Shown piece after piece: positions 42,085 through 49,801 of a DNA stretch of 64,000 nt. The position numbers and the translations under genes are program-made. How positions within the stretch are numbered: the stretch's first letter is position 1; each line of letters starts with the position of its first letter. The stretch lies in contig SCTY01000071.1 of the NCBI GenBank assembly GCA_004297625.1, positions 186,001 to 250,000 on the forward strand, given 5' to 3'. The stretch comes from Betaproteobacteria bacterium (GTDB taxonomy: Bacteria; Pseudomonadota; Gammaproteobacteria; Burkholderiales; SG8-39). The notes under the pieces were generated by a model that saw nothing but the letters and a program-made list of their open reading frames with translations, was not told the origin of the DNA and did not search any database.

Positions 42085-43815
42085 ATGGAAATGCTGCGCG
42101 CGCCCCTCCTCGGAAGGGGCAAGAAACGTCAAAAGGCGGATCCCGTCACCGTCGAGCTGGTGCGCAACAGCCTGATCGCGGCCACCGAGGAAATGAAGTC
42201 GGTGCTGATGCGCACCTCGTACAACATGATCATCTACGAGGCGCTCGACTTCACCGTGGGGCTTTTCGACCGCAAGGGCGACACGCTTTCCATCGGCCTG
42301 GGCTTGCCCATGTTCATTCGCGGCATGTCGAACACCGTCAAGGCGAAGATCGACTACTGGGGCTGCAAGAACATCGAGCCGGGCGACATCCTGCTCACCA
42401 ACGACGCCTACACGACCGGCGCGCACCTCAACCACCTCACGTTCTCGATCCCGATCTTCCACGGCGGCAGGATCGTCGCGTTCTCCACCTGCATGGCGCA
42501 CTGGCAGGACATCGGCGGCATCCTGAACGGGATGACCTACGACATCTATTCCGAGGGGCTGCAGGTGCCGCACGTGAAGTACCACGAGCGCGGCAGGTTG
42601 AACCGCGACGTGCGCGACTTCATCCGCATGAACGTGCGCCGGCCCGACCGCGCGATGGGCGATCTCGAAGCGCAGCTCTCGGCGTGCCGCGTCGGCGTGA
42701 AGCACGTGGAGGCGCTGCTCGCGCGCCACGGCGCCGCCGCGGTGCAGGCGAGCCTCGACGACATCATGGCGCAGAGCGAGGCGGAAGCGCGGCTGCAGGT
42801 CGCGGCGATCCCCGACGGCGTGTACGAGGCCGAATCGCAGATGGACGACGACGGCGTCGACATCGGCCGGCCGGTGCCCATCCGCGTGAAGGTGATCGTC
42901 AAAGGCGAGGAGATGACCGTCGACCTCTCCGGCGTGAGCCCGCAGGTGAAGGGCTTCTACAACTCGAACGCCGGCGTCGCGTGCGCGCAGGTCGCGTTCA
43001 AGTGCCTCGCGCTGCCGGGCGACTATCCGATCAACGACGGCGGCTTCCGGCCGCTGAAAGTCATCCTGCCGCCCGGCACGGTGGTGAGCGCGCTGCATCC
43101 TGCGCCGTACCGCGTGTGGATGACCTATCCCATGACGGTGGTCGACACGATCTTCAAGGCGCTCGCGCCGGCGATCCCGGAGCGCGTCATCGCCGGCCAC
43201 CACGCCGATCTCCTCACCGCGAACATCAACGGCATCCACCCGCGCGACGGCCGGCTGTGGCTGTATCTCGGCGGGCTGATCGGCGGCGGCTGGGGCGCGA
43301 AGTCGGACGAAGACGGCATGAACGGCACCATCTGCATGAACGACGGCGACACGCACAACGGGCCCTCGGAGCAGGTGGAGAACAAGTTCCCGCTGCTCGT
43401 GCACCGCTACGAGCTGCGCGGCGACTCGGGCGGCGCCGGGCGCTGGCGCGGGGGCCTGGGCACCGAGGTGGAAGTCGAGGCGCTCGCGCCGATCAACTAC
43501 ATGACGCGCTCCGACCGCGTGGTGAATCCGCCGTGGGGATTGAACGGCGGCAGGCACGCGAAAGGAAATCGCATCGCGATTCGCCGTAAAGGAGAACTTA
43601 CGGTTTTCCCGGGCGGCAAGGTCGACACCAAGCTCGCAAAAGGCGACGCCTACATCATGAGCACCGGCGGCGGCGGCGGCTTCGGCGACCCGCGCGATCG
43701 TCCGATCGAGACGCTGAAGCGCGACGTGCGCCAGGGCTACGTGTCGCTCGAGTCGGCGTGGAAGGACTACGGCGTGCGCTTCGACCCCGAAACGCTGGAG
43801 CCTAGCGCAGAGTAA
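42085..43815 (+). CDS. Hydantoinase/oxoprolinase-family protein, HyuB-like
   Basis: A 576-residue catalytic partner of HyuA, with ADPVTVELVRNSLIAATEEMKSVLMRTSYN, NDAYTTGAHLNHLTF and a C-terminal GGGGGFGDPRDR. The first 12 residues are an extension rich in Arg and Lys. It follows HyuA by one base after the stop and overlaps the convergent DMT gene by 14 bases. Function follows HyuA: an ATP-dependent amidohydrolase or carboxylase of unknown substrate. Confidence 0.88.
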   Translation: MEMLRAPLLGRGKKRQKADPVTVELVRNSLIAATEEMKSVLMRTSYNMIIYEALDFTVGLFDRKGDTLSIGLGLPMFIRGMSNTVKAKIDYWGCKNIEPGDILLTNDAYTTGAHLNHLTFSIPIFHGGRIVAFSTCMAHWQDIGGILNGMTYDIYSEGLQVPHVKYHERGRLNRDVRDFIRMNVRRPDRAMGDLEAQLSACRVGVKHVEALLARHGAAAVQASLDDIMAQSEAEARLQVAAIPDGVYEAESQMDDDGVDIGRPVPIRVKVIVKGEEMTVDLSGVSPQVKGFYNSNAGVACAQVAFKCLALPGDYPINDGGFRPLKVILPPGTVVSALHPAPYRVWMTYPMTVVDTIFKALAPAIPERVIAGHHADLLTANINGIHPRDGRLWLYLGGLIGGGWGAKSDEDGMNGTICMNDGDTHNGPSEQVENKFPLLVHRYELRGDSGGAGRWRGGLGTEVEVEALAPINYMTRSDRVVNPPWGLNGGRHAKGNRIAIRRKGELTVFPGGKVDTKLAKGDAYIMSTGGGGGFGDPRDRPIETLKRDVRQGYVSLESAWKDYGVRFDPETLEPSAE

Positions 43816-44701
43816 CGACCACGACGCCGACGGCGAGCAAAGCGATTCCCAGGATCTCCCTCGCCGACAGGCGCTCCTTGAATATCCGGCGCGAGACCGC
43901 GTAGCTGAAAATCAGCTCGACCAGGCCCAGGGTCCTGACGTGCGCGACCGGCTCCAGGGCGAAGGCGGTGAACCACCCGGCCGATGCCGCGGCGCCCATG
44001 AAGCCGGCGAAGAGCGACAGGCGCCAGGCCCGCAGCACGCGCGCGACGACGGCTCGGGAGCGCACGAGGAGCCAGCCGCCCAGGAGGACCGTCTGCACGA
44101 GCTGCGCGGCGAAAAGCGTATGCGCGGCGGCCAGCATGAAAGAAGGCGTCGCAAGCGAAAGCGCAGCGCCCCGGTAGGCGACCGCCGAAATCGCGAAGCC
44201 GGTGCCCGAAGCGAGGCCGAGGAGCGCCGGGCGCGAGGTCCATCCGGCTACGAAGGCGCGCAGCGGCCGCTCCCGGTCCGCGGGCGAAAGCAGCAGCACG
44301 CCGAGCGTTCCGCTCGCCACGGCGAGCGCCGTGCGGGCGCTGATCGCATCGCCGAGGAAAGCGAGGCCGAAGACCGCGACCTGGATCACCTCGGTTTTCG
44401 AATACGCGACGCCGAGGGCGAAATTGCGCTCCTCCATGGTGCGCAGGAGAAACGCCGTCGCCGCGATCTGCGCGATGCCTCCCGCCAGCACCCAGGCGAA
44501 GAACGGCGCGCCCGATGCCGCGATTTGCTGGCCGGTCGCGAGCTGCACGCCGAGCAGCCACAGCCCGGCGAAGGGCAGGCCGTACAGGAAGCGCACGAGC
44601 GTCGCGCCGAGCGTGCCGAGCTCGGCCGTCAGATGGCGCTGGGCGGCGTTGCGGACGGTCTGGGCGAGCGCCGCCCAGACCGTGAAAGGGATCCAGAGCA
44701 G
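43802..44701 (-). CDS. DMT-family (EamA) transporter, probable CTG start
   Basis: A 10-helix drug/metabolite-type membrane transporter. Starting at the GTG at 44596 gives 264 residues. In-frame codons upstream read LLWIPFTVWAALAQTVRNAAQRHLTAELGTLGATLV, which is the normal first helix and NAAQR loop of the family, and there is no ATG, GTG or TTG there. A CTG at 44701, just after the dienelactone hydrolase stop, would give 299 residues, the usual length. It may export a catabolic intermediate. The start is inferred; the gene is clear. Confidence 0.82.
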   Translation of the reverse strand: MLWIPFTVWAALAQTVRNAAQRHLTAELGTLGATLVRFLYGLPFAGLWLLGVQLATGQQIAASGAPFFAWVLAGGIAQIAATAFLLRTMEERNFALGVAYSKTEVIQVAVFGLAFLGDAISARTALAVASGTLGVLLLSPADRERPLRAFVAGWTSRPALLGLASGTGFAISAVAYRGAALSLATPSFMLAAAHTLFAAQLVQTVLLGGWLLVRSRAVVARVLRAWRLSLFAGFMGAAASAGWFTAFALEPVAHVRTLGLVELIFSYAVSRRIFKERLSAREILGIALLAVGVVVVTLR

Positions 44702-44705
44702 GCGC

Positions 44706-45401
44706 TCAGCTCTTCAGATGCCGCCCGAGAAAGTCCATCGTGCGCTTCCACGCCTGCTCGGCCGCCTGCGGGTTGTACTTGAGCGGCGGCAGGTTCCTCT
44801 GGTCGGCGGTCTGGTTGGCGAACGCGTGCTTTGCGTCGTAGCGGTGGAACTCGAACTTGACGCCCGCTCCGCGCAGCTTCTTCTCGAGCTCGTCGACCTT
44901 GTCGATGGTGAAGAACTCGTCGTGAATGGCGTAGTGGCCGAGGAGCGGCGCCTTGATCTTCTTGGGATCGACGTACTCGAGCGGCGGGAAGCCGTACCAC
45001 GCGACCGCGGCGTCGGACTCGGGAACGTTCACCGCCGCGAGCAGCGTGAGCGCCCCGCCCATGCAGAAGCCGGTGACGCCCGCCTTCGCGCTGCCGGATG
45101 ATTTGAGGTACTGCACCGCGCCGCGGATGTCCTGCCCGGCGGCGTCGCCGAAGTTGAGGCCCGTCATGAGGTGCTCGGCCTCCTTCGCGTCCAGCGTCGA
45201 CTTGCCGCGGTAGAGATCCGGCACAAGCGCGCGGTAGCCGGCCTTGGCGAGGCGGTCGCCGACGCCCTTGATCTGGTCGGTCAGCCCCCACCATTCCTGG
45301 ATCACCACCATGCCGGGCGCGTTTGCGCCCTGCGCCGGTTCCGCCAGATAGCCGTCGACGCTTTTCCCGTCCGGCCGCTTGTAGCTGATCATCTTGCCCA
45401 T
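44706..45401 (-). CDS. Dienelactone hydrolase-family protein
   Basis: A 231-residue alpha/beta hydrolase of the carboxymethylenebutenolidase type, hydrolysing dienelactones from (halo)catechol cleavage to maleylacetate. The Cys-His-Asp triad is visible as Cys113 (GFCMGG), Asp161 (AIHDEF) and His192 (AKHAFAN), with the regulatory Glu36 (IQEWWG). Maleylacetate, the product, is the substrate of the reductase-like enzyme at 56909. It is followed by the DMT transporter. Confidence 0.88.
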   Translation of the reverse strand: MGKMISYKRPDGKSVDGYLAEPAQGANAPGMVVIQEWWGLTDQIKGVGDRLAKAGYRALVPDLYRGKSTLDAKEAEHLMTGLNFGDAAGQDIRGAVQYLKSSGSAKAGVTGFCMGGALTLLAAVNVPESDAAVAWYGFPPLEYVDPKKIKAPLLGHYAIHDEFFTIDKVDELEKKLRGAGVKFEFHRYDAKHAFANQTADQRNLPPLKYNPQAAEQAWKRTMDFLGRHLKS

Positions 45402-45428
45402 GTTGCCTCCTCAGAAGGGAGGGCAATC

Positions 45429-45716
45429 TTAGGGCAACCACTGCAGCCGGGAGAAGCCTTCCTCGAAACTCCACGGGATTTCGCTTCCCGAAACGAAAGC
45501 CGTCTCCCAGGGATGGCCCAGCACCGGCGTAACTTTGGGACGCTCGGCGCGCATCCCGGCGGCATGCATCGCCATGTGGCGCGCCTCCGTCGCGTCGAGC
45601 TGCAGGCTGAAGCCGAAGCCGACCCTGCCGTCGTCCGCGACCACGCGCGTCACCAGCGCCTCCTGTCCGGAAGCGAGGCGCATCGACTGAGTATGAACAA
45701 ACGGCAATTCGGTCAC
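45429..45716 (-). CDS. Small protein of unknown function
   Basis: A 95-residue frame beginning with GTG at 45716, which overlaps the toxin stop as GTGA. It reads TELPFVHTQSMRLASGQEALVTRVVADDGRVGFGFSLQLDATEARHM and resembles the N-terminal strand-rich part of enolase-superfamily (mandelate racemase-like) proteins, without the barrel. It could be a truncated remnant of such an enzyme or an independent small protein. Confidence 0.45.
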   Translation of the reverse strand: MTELPFVHTQSMRLASGQEALVTRVVADDGRVGFGFSLQLDATEARHMAMHAAGMRAERPKVTPVLGHPWETAFVSGSEIPWSFEEGFSRLQWLP

Positions 45717-46006
45717 GTCTGCTGCCGACGGATGAGCTCGGCGACTTCCTCGTAAATCGCTCGCCGATGACCAATAGCGACGATCTTCAGCGTTCTGCGC
45801 GGCCGGTCGATTGCGTAAACGATTCGGAACCTTCGTACCCGGTATTTCCAATATCCACGGAGTTCGTCGTGAAGCGCCTCGCCGGCAACGGGATTTGCGC
45901 ACAGTGCATGGATGGCCGACCTTATGGCGCGCTTGATGTCGGGTGAGAGATGCCGAATGGCTTCGGCAACTTGAGGCGGGATCGCCGGCCGAAAGCCGGC
46001 CTTCAC
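45713..46006 (-). CDS. RelE/ParE-family toxin of a type II toxin-antitoxin pair
   Basis: A 97-residue basic protein with the RelE fold signature (FRPAIPPQVAEAIRHLSPDIKRAI...LRGYWKYRVRRFRIVYAID...KIVAIGHRRAIYEE). RelE-type toxins cleave mRNA on the ribosome; ParE types poison gyrase. The conserved RVRRFRIVY strand and IGHR end favour RelE/YafQ-like activity. The GTG at 46006 overlaps the antitoxin stop as GTGA. Confidence 0.85.
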   Translation of the reverse strand: MKAGFRPAIPPQVAEAIRHLSPDIKRAIRSAIHALCANPVAGEALHDELRGYWKYRVRRFRIVYAIDRPRRTLKIVAIGHRRAIYEEVAELIRRQQT

Positions 46007-46293
46007 CGGCGTTTCTTGCGCCGCCGAAGCGGCTCGGCAAACACCTGCTCGAACGAGAGCCCTTTGCCGCCACGGGCGAAATAGGCCTCGCTCGCGCGGA
46101 TCTGCCGCATGAGCTCAGGGTCGCTCAGCACGTCGAGCGTTTCCTTGAGCCGCTCGTACTCGGCGTAGTTGACCAGCCGGGCCGCGGGCTTCCCGTTTCG
46201 GGTGACTATGATTTCCTCTTCCCGTTCCGCGACGCCCGTCACGAGCTCCGGCAAGCGCGCCTTAACCTCGGAGATCGGAAGAATCTTGGCCAT
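46003..46293 (-). CDS. Phd/YefM-family antitoxin
   Basis: A 96-residue antitoxin with the Phd/YefM N-terminal DNA-binding domain (AKILPISEVKARLPELVTGVAEREEEIIVTRNGKPAARLV) and a C-terminal region that should wrap the toxin. It precedes and overlaps the toxin gene, as expected for an autoregulated operon. The C-terminus ends in a basic RRRKKRR tail. Confidence 0.88.
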   Translation of the reverse strand: MAKILPISEVKARLPELVTGVAEREEEIIVTRNGKPAARLVNYAEYERLKETLDVLSDPELMRQIRASEAYFARGGKGLSFEQVFAEPLRRRKKRR

Positions 46294-46311
46294 GTTGACC
46301 AGAATTATGGT

Positions 46312-47241
46312 CTACCGTTTACTCCGTTGCAAGAGAGGACTCAGGCCGCTGCGCGTCACGCGGCCGTGGAGCTCGCGGCCCAGCGTCTGCTCGCACAGCT
46401 CCGCAGTGGCGAGCAGCCCGTCGAGATCGATGCCGGTGTCGACCCCCATCGACTCGAAGAGGTTCACGAGATCCTCGGTGCACACGTTGCCGGTGTAGCC
46501 GCCGCCGTATTCCACCTTCGCCGGATGGCCGCCGACGCCGCCGAACGACGCATCGAACCAGCGCACGCCCGCCTCGTACGCGGCGACGCAGTTGACGAGC
46601 CCCGTGCCTCGCGTGTCGTGCAGATGCGCGATAACGACCACGTTTTTGTAATTCAGCTTCGAAAACATTTCTTTGATGCTGCGTGGCGTGGCCATGCCGG
46701 TGGTGTCGCCGAGCGCCACGTGCCGGACACCCAGTTCGAGAAACTGCTCGACATCCGCAATCACCGCGCCCGGGTCGACCTTGCCCTCGAACGGGCAGCC
46801 GAAGGCAACCGACACGGTGCCGACGAGGCGGAAGCGCCCCATCGCCGCGGCGACCATGCTTGCGATGTTCTGCCATTGCTCGGCGCGCGTGCGGTTCAGG
46901 TTCCTCTGCGTATGCGATTCGGTCGCCGACACGAGCAGGCTGATCTCGTTGGCGCCGTAGCCCGCCTCGAGGTCGGCGAGCGCGCGCTCGACTGCCTTTA
47001 CGTTCGCGCAGGTCGCCTTGTAGAAAACACCCGGTTTTCTTTTCAGATCCTTCAATAAATCCGAAGCATCCGCAAACTGGGGAACGATCTTGGGATTCGA
47101 GTACGAGGTCGCCTCGACGCGCGCGAAGCCGAGCCTGGCGAAACGCTCGACGAGCGCGCGCTTGGCGTGCGTCGGCACGAAGCGCGGCTCGTGCTGCAGC
47201 CCGTCGCGGGCGAAGCACTCGCACGGCGTCACGTCGGCCAT
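46312..47241 (-). CDS. HMG-CoA lyase-like enzyme with His replacing the catalytic Cys
   Basis: A 309-residue DRE-TIM lyase resembling hydroxymethylglutaryl-CoA lyase: ARDGLQ near 11-16, VAFGCPFEG near 145-153 and the metal motif HLHDTRG near 206-212. The loop that normally reads GGCP carries GGHP here, so the catalytic Cys is His239, and the following GNVCTEDLV is intact. The enzyme may cleave a different 3-hydroxy-3-methyl acyl-CoA or have altered chemistry. It is divergent from the second intradiol pair and may end a ring-fission route to acetyl-CoA and a keto acid. Confidence 0.83.
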   Translation of the reverse strand: MADVTPCECFARDGLQHEPRFVPTHAKRALVERFARLGFARVEATSYSNPKIVPQFADASDLLKDLKRKPGVFYKATCANVKAVERALADLEAGYGANEISLLVSATESHTQRNLNRTRAEQWQNIASMVAAAMGRFRLVGTVSVAFGCPFEGKVDPGAVIADVEQFLELGVRHVALGDTTGMATPRSIKEMFSKLNYKNVVVIAHLHDTRGTGLVNCVAAYEAGVRWFDASFGGVGGHPAKVEYGGGYTGNVCTEDLVNLFESMGVDTGIDLDGLLATAELCEQTLGRELHGRVTRSGLSPLLQRSKR

Positions 47242-47242
47242 G

Positions 47243-47279
47243 GTTGACAGTATCAACTAACGTGGTTTACGGTGTCAAC
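47243..47279. promoter_or_regulatory. GTTGA/TCAAC dyads in a divergent promoter region
   Basis: GTTGA-N5-TCAAC (47243-47257) and a second TGTCAAC (47273-47279) mirror GTTGACA (47243-47249). The sequence TTGACA appears on both strands, matching -35 hexamers pointing in both directions. The dyad shape (TAGTTGA...TCAAC) is typical of MarR-family operators, and a MarR gene lies in the plus-strand operon. Confidence 0.5.
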
Positions 47280-47282
47280 GAT

Positions 47283-47966
47283 ATGCCTTACGTCGTCGAG
47301 CCGCGCGATCCGCTCACCCAGTCCGAAGGCGTGGTGGCGGGCTACGCGCAGACCGCGAGCCGCTGGCCGGGGCAGCCGCTCGCGCGCCGCGCGCCGGGAG
47401 CGGCGGAGCTCAGCGGCCCCGCGCGTCTCGAGCGCCGCCTGCCGCTCGGCCGCTCCGATCTCGCGGGCCGCGCCCCCAGGCGCGCGATCGGCCAGCTGAT
47501 CGAGATCCGCGCGCGCGTGGCGGACGAGGACGGCACCCCGCTCGCGGGCGCGATGGTCGAGATCTGGCATTGCAACGCGGCGGGCAAGTACATTCACCCC
47601 AACGATGCGAACGACGCGCCCGAGGATCCGAATTTCTACGGCGCGGCGCGCCTGCTCACCGGCGAGAGCGGCGCCATCACCTTGCGCACCGTCAAGCCGG
47701 GCGCCTACCCGGTGCCCGACAGCGGCGGCTGGTGGCGCCCGCCGCACGTGCATTTCTCGGTATGGGGGCGCGTGTGGCTCTCGCGGCTGGTCACGCAGAT
47801 GTTCTTTCCCGGCGAGCCGCTCAACGAGCACGACGCCATCCTCAACGCGGTGCGCGACCCGGCGGCGCGCAGCCGCTGCATCGCACGGCTGGTGCCGAAG
47901 GATCACATCCTCGTCTACGAGTACCAGATGGTGGTGCGCGGCCGCAATGCCGCGCTGGCGATGTGA
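47283..47966 (+). CDS. Intradiol ring-cleavage dioxygenase, PcaH-like catalytic subunit
   Basis: A 227-residue intradiol dioxygenase. All four ferric ligands are present: Tyr103 (GKYIHP), Tyr142 (GAYPVP), His155 and His157 (RPPHVHFS), with the preceding Arg. It resembles PcaH but with a longer, different N-terminus, so the substrate may be a substituted protocatechuate or hydroxyquinol-type acid. It overlaps its small partner by one base (TGATG). The ATG at 47283 is used; an in-frame upstream start at 47244 has no ribosome binding site. Confidence 0.88.
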   Translation: MPYVVEPRDPLTQSEGVVAGYAQTASRWPGQPLARRAPGAAELSGPARLERRLPLGRSDLAGRAPRRAIGQLIEIRARVADEDGTPLAGAMVEIWHCNAAGKYIHPNDANDAPEDPNFYGAARLLTGESGAITLRTVKPGAYPVPDSGGWWRPPHVHFSVWGRVWLSRLVTQMFFPGEPLNEHDAILNAVRDPAARSRCIARLVPKDHILVYEYQMVVRGRNAALAM

Positions 47967-48421
47967 TGAGGCTCGTACCGACCGCCGAGATGACGCTCGG
48001 GCCGTTCTTCCCGCCGGAGTTCGCGGCGGGCGCGAACGACCTTACCGGGCAGGTTCCGGGCGAAGTGATCGAGATCACCGGCCGGGTGACGCAGCTCGAC
48101 GGCCGGGCGCTCGACAACGTGGTGATCGAGATCTGGCAGGCGGATCCCCAGGGGCGCTACGACAACCCGGATTTCCTCGGCTGGGGGCGCGCGGCGACCG
48201 ACGCCGCGGGCACCTACCGGTTCAAGACGGTGAAGCCGGGCGCGCCCTATATCAACTTTTTGATCCTGTACTCCGGCCTGATGCGCCAGCTCCAGACGCG
48301 GATGTACTTCGATCGAGGCGAGGCCGACGAGCGGCTCGTCGCCATCCGCGAGGGCGCGAGCCGCTGCCGTTTCGACATACGCCTGCGCGGCGACGGGGAG
48401 ACGCCTTTCTTTGGGGATTAA
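47966..48421 (+). CDS. Intradiol dioxygenase alpha-like (PcaG-type) subunit
   Basis: A 151-residue partner of the preceding gene. It opens with RLVPTAEMTLGPFFPPEF, matching the PcaG N-terminal active-site segment, and ends GDGETPFFGD. It lacks iron ligands, as alpha subunits do. It is about 30 residues shorter than pcaG at 26717. Its end overlaps the MarR gene by 11 bases. Confidence 0.83.
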   Translation: MRLVPTAEMTLGPFFPPEFAAGANDLTGQVPGEVIEITGRVTQLDGRALDNVVIEIWQADPQGRYDNPDFLGWGRAATDAAGTYRFKTVKPGAPYINFLILYSGLMRQLQTRMYFDRGEADERLVAIREGASRCRFDIRLRGDGETPFFGD

Positions 48422-48860
48422 GGAGCTTCTTTCCTACCGGCTGCACGTGGTGGCGAACCTGCTTTCGCGCGGCGCGGAGCTGCGCTACCGGCGCGAATTC
48501 GGCGTCAGCCTCTGGGAATGGCGCACGCTCGCGCTCCTCGGCGCGGTGACCGGGCCGCTTTCCCTCAATCACCTCGCGCATGCCGCCGGCATCCACAAGA
48601 GCCAGATGAGCCGCGTGGTGTCGGGCCTCGCCAGGCGCAAGCTCGTCGTGCGCTCGGCGAACAGCGAAGACGCGCGCGGCGTGCACCTCGCGCTGAGCAG
48701 GGCCGGCCGCAAGCTCTACGACAGCCTGATCGCCGCGGCGAACGAGCGCGACCGCGCGTTCCGCAGCTGCCTCACCCGCGAGGAGAAGCGCGCGTTCGAG
48801 AACGCGCTCGCCAAGCTGGCGGGGCAGGCGCGCCAGTTCATCCAGCAGGAGAAGAAATGA
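48411..48860 (+). CDS. MarR-family transcriptional regulator
   Basis: A 149-residue winged-helix regulator (LGAVTGPLSLNHLAHAAGIHKSQMSRVVSGLARRKLVVRSANSEDARGVHLALSRAGRKLYD). Such regulators usually repress aromatic catabolic genes until the acid or its CoA ester binds. It is third in the intradiol operon (TTG start at 48411, overlapping the previous gene). GTTGA dyads upstream of 47283 are its likely target. Confidence 0.88.
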   Translation: MGIKELLSYRLHVVANLLSRGAELRYRREFGVSLWEWRTLALLGAVTGPLSLNHLAHAAGIHKSQMSRVVSGLARRKLVVRSANSEDARGVHLALSRAGRKLYDSLIAAANERDRAFRSCLTREEKRAFENALAKLAGQARQFIQQEKK

Positions 48861-49801
48861 AAACCCGCATCACCGAGCTGCTCGGCATCGAGCATCCGAT
48901 CTTCCAGGCGGCGATGAGCTGGGCCTCGTCCAACGCGCCGCTGGTGATCGCGGTGTCGAACGCGGGCGGCATGGGCGTGATCGCCGCCGGGCCGATGCGG
49001 CCCGCTGATTTTCGAAATGCTCTTATAGAAATAAAGCAAAGAACTTCGAAACCTTTCGGCGTCAACATTCCGCTGATCAGTCCGCGCGCGCCCGAGCTCC
49101 TCGACATCGCGTACGAGGCGCGCATCCCGGTGATGGTCGCCTCGCAGGGCGGGCCGCGCGATCACCTGAAGCGCTTTCGCGCCATAGGGACGAAATGGCT
49201 GCACGTGGTCGCGTCGGTCGAGCACGCCAAGAAGGCCGAGGCCGCCGGTGTGGACGCGCTGGTCGTCGACGGCGCCGAGGCGGGCGGACATCCGCCGCCT
49301 TCCGAAGTCGGCACGCTGGTGCTGGTGCGCCGCGTAGCGAAGGCCGTGAAGCTGCCGATCGTGGCGAGCGGCGGCATCGCCGACGGCGCCGGTGTCGCGG
49401 CGCTCCTCGCGCTCGGCGCCGACGCGGTTCAGCTCGGCACGCGCTTCATCGCCACGCCCGAGGCAAGCGTGCACGAGAACTACAAGCGCGCGGTCCTCGC
49501 CGCCGACGTGCACGACACGACGCTGGTAGGCCGCGGGAAATTGCCCGTCCGGCAATTGAAGAACGCTTTTTCCGCGAAGTACGAGGCCGCCGAGCGCGCC
49601 GGCGCCTCGGCGTCCGAGCTGGAAGAGATCTACAACAGCTCCAGCATGAAGAAAGCCGCGCTCGAGGGCGATGTCGAATGGGGCAAGGTCGAAGCCGGCC
49701 AGAGCGCCGGCCTCATCGACGAGATCCTTCCCGCTGCCGAGATCATGCGCCGTCTGGTGGCCGAAGCGGAGGGCGCGCGCCGCAGGCTCATGTCCCTATG
49801 A
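48857..49801 (+). CDS. Nitronate monooxygenase-like FMN protein
   Basis: A 314-residue TIM-barrel FMN enzyme of the NMO / 2-nitropropane dioxygenase family (TELLGIEHPIFQAAMSW...NAGGMGVIAAG; VVDGAEAGGH; ASGGIADGAGVAALLALGADAVQLGTRF). Related enzymes oxidise nitronates or reduce enones. Here it sits between a MarR regulator and crotonase genes (both ATGA overlaps), so a redox step on a ring-derived acyl intermediate is possible. Confidence 0.85.
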   Translation: MKTRITELLGIEHPIFQAAMSWASSNAPLVIAVSNAGGMGVIAAGPMRPADFRNALIEIKQRTSKPFGVNIPLISPRAPELLDIAYEARIPVMVASQGGPRDHLKRFRAIGTKWLHVVASVEHAKKAEAAGVDALVVDGAEAGGHPPPSEVGTLVLVRRVAKAVKLPIVASGGIADGAGVAALLALGADAVQLGTRFIATPEASVHENYKRAVLAADVHDTTLVGRGKLPVRQLKNAFSAKYEAAERAGASASELEEIYNSSSMKKAALEGDVEWGKVEAGQSAGLIDEILPAAEIMRRLVAEAEGARRRLMSL

